A stretch of 64,000 nt of DNA, taken from Congeria kusceri (lineage: Eukaryota; Mollusca; Bivalvia; Myida; Dreissenidae). The stretch is from NCBI GenBank assembly GCA_027627225.1, contig JAPFQT010000402.1:62001-126000 (forward strand), in the 5' to 3' direction. A program made the translations under genes and the position numbers. Under the pieces are notes generated by a model. That model saw nothing but the letters and a program-made list of their open reading frames with translations. It had not been told where the DNA came from and did no database searches. This document shows positions 59,819 to 64,000 of the stretch, in pieces. Position 1 is the stretch's first letter. Every line of letters begins with the position of its first letter.

Positions 59819-62140
59819 ATACAACCAAATACATGGCAGCAGGATATCACCTCTAGGCTTGCCTGTTTGTCTGTTGGTTTGGTGTTCTTCTTTTTTGCTT
59901 TATATGTTAAGCTTTGTTCTTATCCATGTGTGCTGTGTGCTGTGTTTCAGTTGCCAGTATGTGCCTCAGCTTTGTTTTAGTTTGTATTTTTAAATACAAA
60001 TGTCACTCTATTGTTAAAAGCACTGTGTTGATTTTCTCATGTTTCATGCATTCCATGAATAACTGTACTTCTAACGGTAATATTAACTATCATCAAATGG
60101 ACAAGTCATTTTAAGAGCCGTCTGTGAAACAGGTTGAACACTATTATAAGTTTACAATATTTAATAAATTCAACAATTAACGAAAATCACTTGGTAAGTT
60201 TTTGTCCACCAATAAGTCAATTTGCATGGATAAACCACGCCAATTTGTTTATAATTACCTGTTTTTTCTCCATTTGCTGTACCAATCTTTTTATTCAAGT
60301 TTGGATACTAGTATAGATTTATGAGACGACCCTCAAGCTTGAAACACTTCACTGACCACAATAACGGACGGGAGACTAGGTCACCCAATGTCTTTTACTA
60401 ACTAATTATGTATTGCTTTAGCTGTTTTAATGTGCCTGCTTCTATGTATGTTTAAGTGCTGTCATCTTATCCTTAGTTTAGCATCATAGCATGTTCTTTT
60501 TATCACTGTTATTTTGTTTATCTAGAAAGTCGGTGTTAAACGCTCTCTAGAACTTATGTTATTTATTGTTATTCCGACTCTGTTTAAATTCAATTTACTT
60601 CACATGACTTGATATTTAAACTCTATTTATGATATGTCAACAATTTCAGTACAAGTACTTAAGAGGATAGTTAGATGTTAAACAACTAATAAATGTGTTG
60701 TGCAATTCAGTCCTAAATTTGTTTTAAATGATTGTTGGTATATTCGTATATTCTACCAATGTTTTGCTCAGATATGGCTCTTAACGGAACAATGGCACGT
60801 GTAATTTTAATCAATTTTAATAAAAAACGTTATGTCATTAAAGTTCTTTAATATAGGTTAACGACAGCGCCAAAACTATGTCGTTTACGTTAGTTCTACA
60901 ATACCAGTGACAATTGATTTACTACAATTACATAGTATTTAAACCTAGAAGACGGCGTTACATAATAGAAATGATACATATGATGGGCATTTAAAAATAC
61001 GTAGGCAATAGCATTTTTTAGTTTCTGTGACATTTGTGGAAACTATCCAGTTAGAGGCGGAAATGAAATAATAATTACATTGTTTGGAATTTCGCCGTAT
61101 TTAAGGTATTCAACCCATAATACTCAATGTCTAGAACACCACAAATGATATTATTTTCTTGAAGGGCATTCATATCTGGACTCTTCTGCAAAATTTGTGG
61201 AGATTTTACCGTTTGATTTGTCAGATATAGTTTTTCAATTACCATACCCCCTCTTTTGCTAAACACATCAAAAACTGAAAAGCTATAGGCATCTTTACAA
61301 GTGTAATACTTTATGAATATTTCATAAACTTCATATAAATAAACATTTATGAATGGTATATTGAACACATATTATAAAAATAATCAACAATTATTCCTGA
61401 ATGAATTTATATGGAAGTAATATGTACTCATATTGCTAATTATATTTATGATCAATGAGAATGTTCCTGTTCTATTTTTTGAACGCCATAAACAAAATGT
61501 GATAAACATGCTTATTTTAATGCATGTCCTGAATCTAAACCATAATATATTTTATTCATGGACGCAATGAAGGCAAAACAAATAAACTTTACAATGCAAA
61601 TTTGAAAAATTAAAACAGTTTTTAACACTCCCCCAATAAAAATTAAGCTGGATTTTTTTTCAGAGATACCTTTTAAAAATATTTTTAAATAATTATTGAG
61701 AACCTAAGAAAGATACTCCCAATAAACCTTAAAAAGTTCTTAGATACATAATACAAGCAATATATAAAATTAGTTCTATAACTTTTGAACATAAAACATT
61801 AAAATTAAACTTTGTTTCATCATTGCATATTCTATTCTAAACAATATTTATTCAAAAAGTCTAAAATATATAATCTAGAATATCAAAAAAAGAGTTGAAT
61901 TAACTAAATTTACAATTTCTACATTTTATAAATGAAATAAATATAAACATAATAGACAGAACCAATATGTGCTGCATTAACACATTTTCATCTAGAAAAA
62001 TGTAACGTTCCAGGCCATGTCCATCATGAACTTTACTGGGTTAAAAAAAGAGTGTTTTTAAAAAAAATCCGCTGATTTGTGTTATAAAAGTTTCTAACGT
62101 CCTTTCTGCAACTGTAATATAGGGCTTCCCATCCATTATA
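59819..62140. other. LINE 3' flank and AT-rich stretch
   Basis: The first few hundred bases may be LINE 3' UTR. The rest shows no convincing exon or repeat; a 97-codon minus frame at 61075-61368 has no splice or family support. Confidence 0.4.
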
Positions 62141-62141
62141 T

Positions 62142-62438
62142 TTACATATTAAATACTAAATAAACTGTCCGCGCCTTCACTGTTGAATGTTTCGATGATA
62201 CATAAACCGGAGCCAGCGATGTCCTCTGCTGTAGTATTTTTATCACGTCAGTATAGGCAAGAAGACCCAGAGAATCAATGTTTTTGGCCTTCTCATTTTT
62301 GAACATCAGCTGGTTGCGCCCAGCTGTTGATGAATATGGGAATGCGACTGCTACTAGCGATGCCTCTGGTTGAACACTAACAGCCTGTTCGCCATCTAAC
62401 ATGTCGCCCATCGTACTGGATGTGTGTTTGCTTTTCTG
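62142..62438 (-). CDS. Candidate terminal exon, unknown product
   Basis: After a good acceptor (TGCTGCTGTTCAG, ending about 62439) the frame runs KSKHTSSTMGDMLDGEQAVS to a TAA at 62142-62144, 98 codons with ordinary amino-acid composition (..SLGLLAYTDVIKILQQRTSL..). I do not recognise it. Composition and splice signal favour a real exon, but no partner exon was found. Confidence 0.35.
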   Translation of the reverse strand, partial: QKSKHTSSTMGDMLDGEQAVSVQPEASLVAVAFPYSSTAGRNQLMFKNEKAKNIDSLGLLAYTDVIKILQQRTSLAPVYVSSKHSTVKARTVYLVFNM

Positions 62439-62874
62439 AACAGCAGCATCACAGAAAATAAGTTTTCAATACACAGTTTTACAGTAGATTCTACTTACAG
62501 ACTGATATTAATTTACACAACAGTCATTGCTTAAATAATTGTCTGATATGGCACCGATGTCAGTTGAGCAAAATTTAATGCCAAATGTTGAAATTTTACA
62601 GATGTTTTAGTAACCGACTTATAAGGTATTGTTATAACACTTAACAGAATGACAAAGGAAAATTGATGGCAATTTTAATATGGAAATTATGACATAATTA
62701 CATGATTATTTCAAAACACAGAACTTTGTTAAATAAGCTTGGAAACTAATACTAGTACTTCATCTTCTTATATTTCCAAACTTTATGTTCCGTGTATAAA
62801 TAAAAATCTAACATTTTTATTAAGTATATTCACACGACCGTTCACGAGTTGTCATTATCTTATAGTGTTTTATT

Positions 62875-62960
62875 CAGGCCCTTTTTGCGCGGCGCGGCGC
62901 CACGCCCTTTTTTGAAGCGCCACGTTGCCCTTTTCAAAGGCAAAAGCCGCCACTCGCCCT
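62875..62960. repeat. Short GC-rich patch
   Basis: GCGCGGCGCGGCGCCACGCC with CCCTTTTTTGAAGCGCCACG, an isolated GC block in AT-rich DNA. Unknown. Confidence 0.35.
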
Positions 62961-63837
62961 AATTGATAACGATCTTAATTGCCTCGTGACTAATTTTGTT
63001 TGCCCTTTGTTAGCGAAAAAGACACCCGCTGTTTTGTGTTATTGTCCCTCTGACTGTGCTCGGTTCAGTGCATACTTAGTTTTCTAATCGATAAAATTTA
63101 ATCGATTACCGTGCTCGATTTATTGCCGACATACATTTCTAAGCGATTAGATTTAAGCGAGTACTGTACTATTGATTGTCAGCCACTTTAGGGAAAGTTG
63201 ATTCTTAAACCGACTAAAGTGACGATGCTATCTATATACGGTTAACGTACATAACATTAACTGTCACATTCCCCCTACCACTGTCCGTGTTCGTTACGTC
63301 AAAGACCCATAAATAAACATTAATAGATCTCTGGTTACGTTTGATTTTTTCTATAATTAATATGAATAATTATTCCTCTTGGCAAATACTTTTAACACAA
63401 CGAACAAATAATGGCACCTGAAATATTTACTATAGTATGCATGTGTAAAATCGTATATATATTCAGGTGATTTAATATTTTTATTCAGTTGTGTTTACAC
63501 TTAGTAACAAATGTACTTAATTGATTGACAACCCGTCAGTAACTTTACTGGACGAGTCCAATAGTGGGGTTCTCTATCTGGAGACTTGAGGTGTGAAAGG
63601 GAACCCAGTTGTATATTGGTATGCGTGTCAAATATGACTTACCTGTAAACACCTATTGGGCCCCAAGTGTCAAGAAAATACTAGCCCCTACAAAATATAC
63701 CCGGACGTGTCAGTTAAGATTGACTCACACAAATAGTTTTCATTACAGATTCTCTATTATTTTCAAACGATTGTTGGACTAAAATTTGTGAAAAAGTTGT
63801 TTAAGTTAACTTGTTGCTTATATTTGCGAGACTGAAA

Positions 63838-63947
63838 ATGCCGTCGTGTAAACGGAGGTTGGCACAACTTCAAAAGGAGAATGTAAAAGTGGCAAAAAAC
63901 AACGTTCGTTTATTGAAATTTGTGCAGAGAACAGACGGTACCGAACG
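63838..63947 (+). CDS. Candidate first exon running off the window
   Basis: ATG at 63838 opens MPSCKRRLAQLQKENVKVAK then NNVRLLKFVQRTDGTE, followed by donor CG|GTAATT at 63948. The peptide is basic and coiled-coil-like. The rest of the gene would lie beyond the right edge, so identity is unknown. Confidence 0.35.
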
Positions 63948-64000
63948 GTAATTATATATTTGATATGAATCTTTATGTTTGTAAATATAAGGTATCGATT

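Overview
This is an AT-rich animal nuclear sequence, most likely from a bivalve mollusc. The inference rests on spliced genes with GT-AG introns, many degraded transposons, and interspersed repeats of the kind common in bivalves ('AGCTCACCTGAGCAC', 'ATGCCCCC..GCAGTCGCACTGTCCGTCTG', tracts of AAGGTCAAGGTCA, tRNA-derived SINEs, TTAA-flanked MITEs). Species cannot be fixed from the sequence.

Minus strand, 30.1 to 2.2 kb: nine exons with matching splice phases spell one complete DDE integrase/transposase-like protein (about 382 codons over about 28 kb). It has an N-terminal HTH-like part, the core aspartates in HMDGYDK and RMDAGSEN, the glutamate in RIECWW, and a C-terminal tail ending in a TAA. 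The exons fall in two clusters (30.1-25.7 kb and 5.4-2.2 kb) separated by one intron of about 20.3 kb. Exon 2 carries an apparent 1-bp deletion.

Plus strand, inside that intron: a second spliced gene. A sixfold tandem array of a 99-bp symmetric exon (12.0-14.05 kb) precedes six exons encoding a BRCA1/BARD1-type tandem BRCT module (14.2-17.6 kb). The last BRCT exon ends in phase 2, and the next acceptor (18277) opens, in the correct phase, a 2-kb exon encoding an acidic region, two CCHH fingers and a tyrosine-recombinase fold, followed by two more exons ending in a Myb/SANT-like tail (to 22149). The recombinase exon has two in-frame stops, each explicable by one C-to-T change. The BRCT and recombinase parts may be separate genes or one fused transcription unit.

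30-43 kb is a transposon graveyard. It has a palindromic minisatellite and a 41-bp-arm hairpin just upstream of the integrase gene; a LINE 3' end split by a 1.56-kb TTAA-flanked element with its own 84-aa ORF; two further TTAA MITEs with internal tRNA-like sequences; a GGGCCC-rich tandem array; and a nest of TIR elements (35.1-42.8 kb).

43-64 kb is mostly non-coding. It has local duplications at 47-48 kb, a Penelope-like reverse transcriptase relic (48.8-49.6 kb), a 97-bp satellite with 580-bp higher-order repeats (54.56-57.65 kb), and a second LINE relic (58.6-59.8 kb). There are two weak candidate exons, near 62.3 kb (minus) and at the right edge at 63.84 kb (plus).
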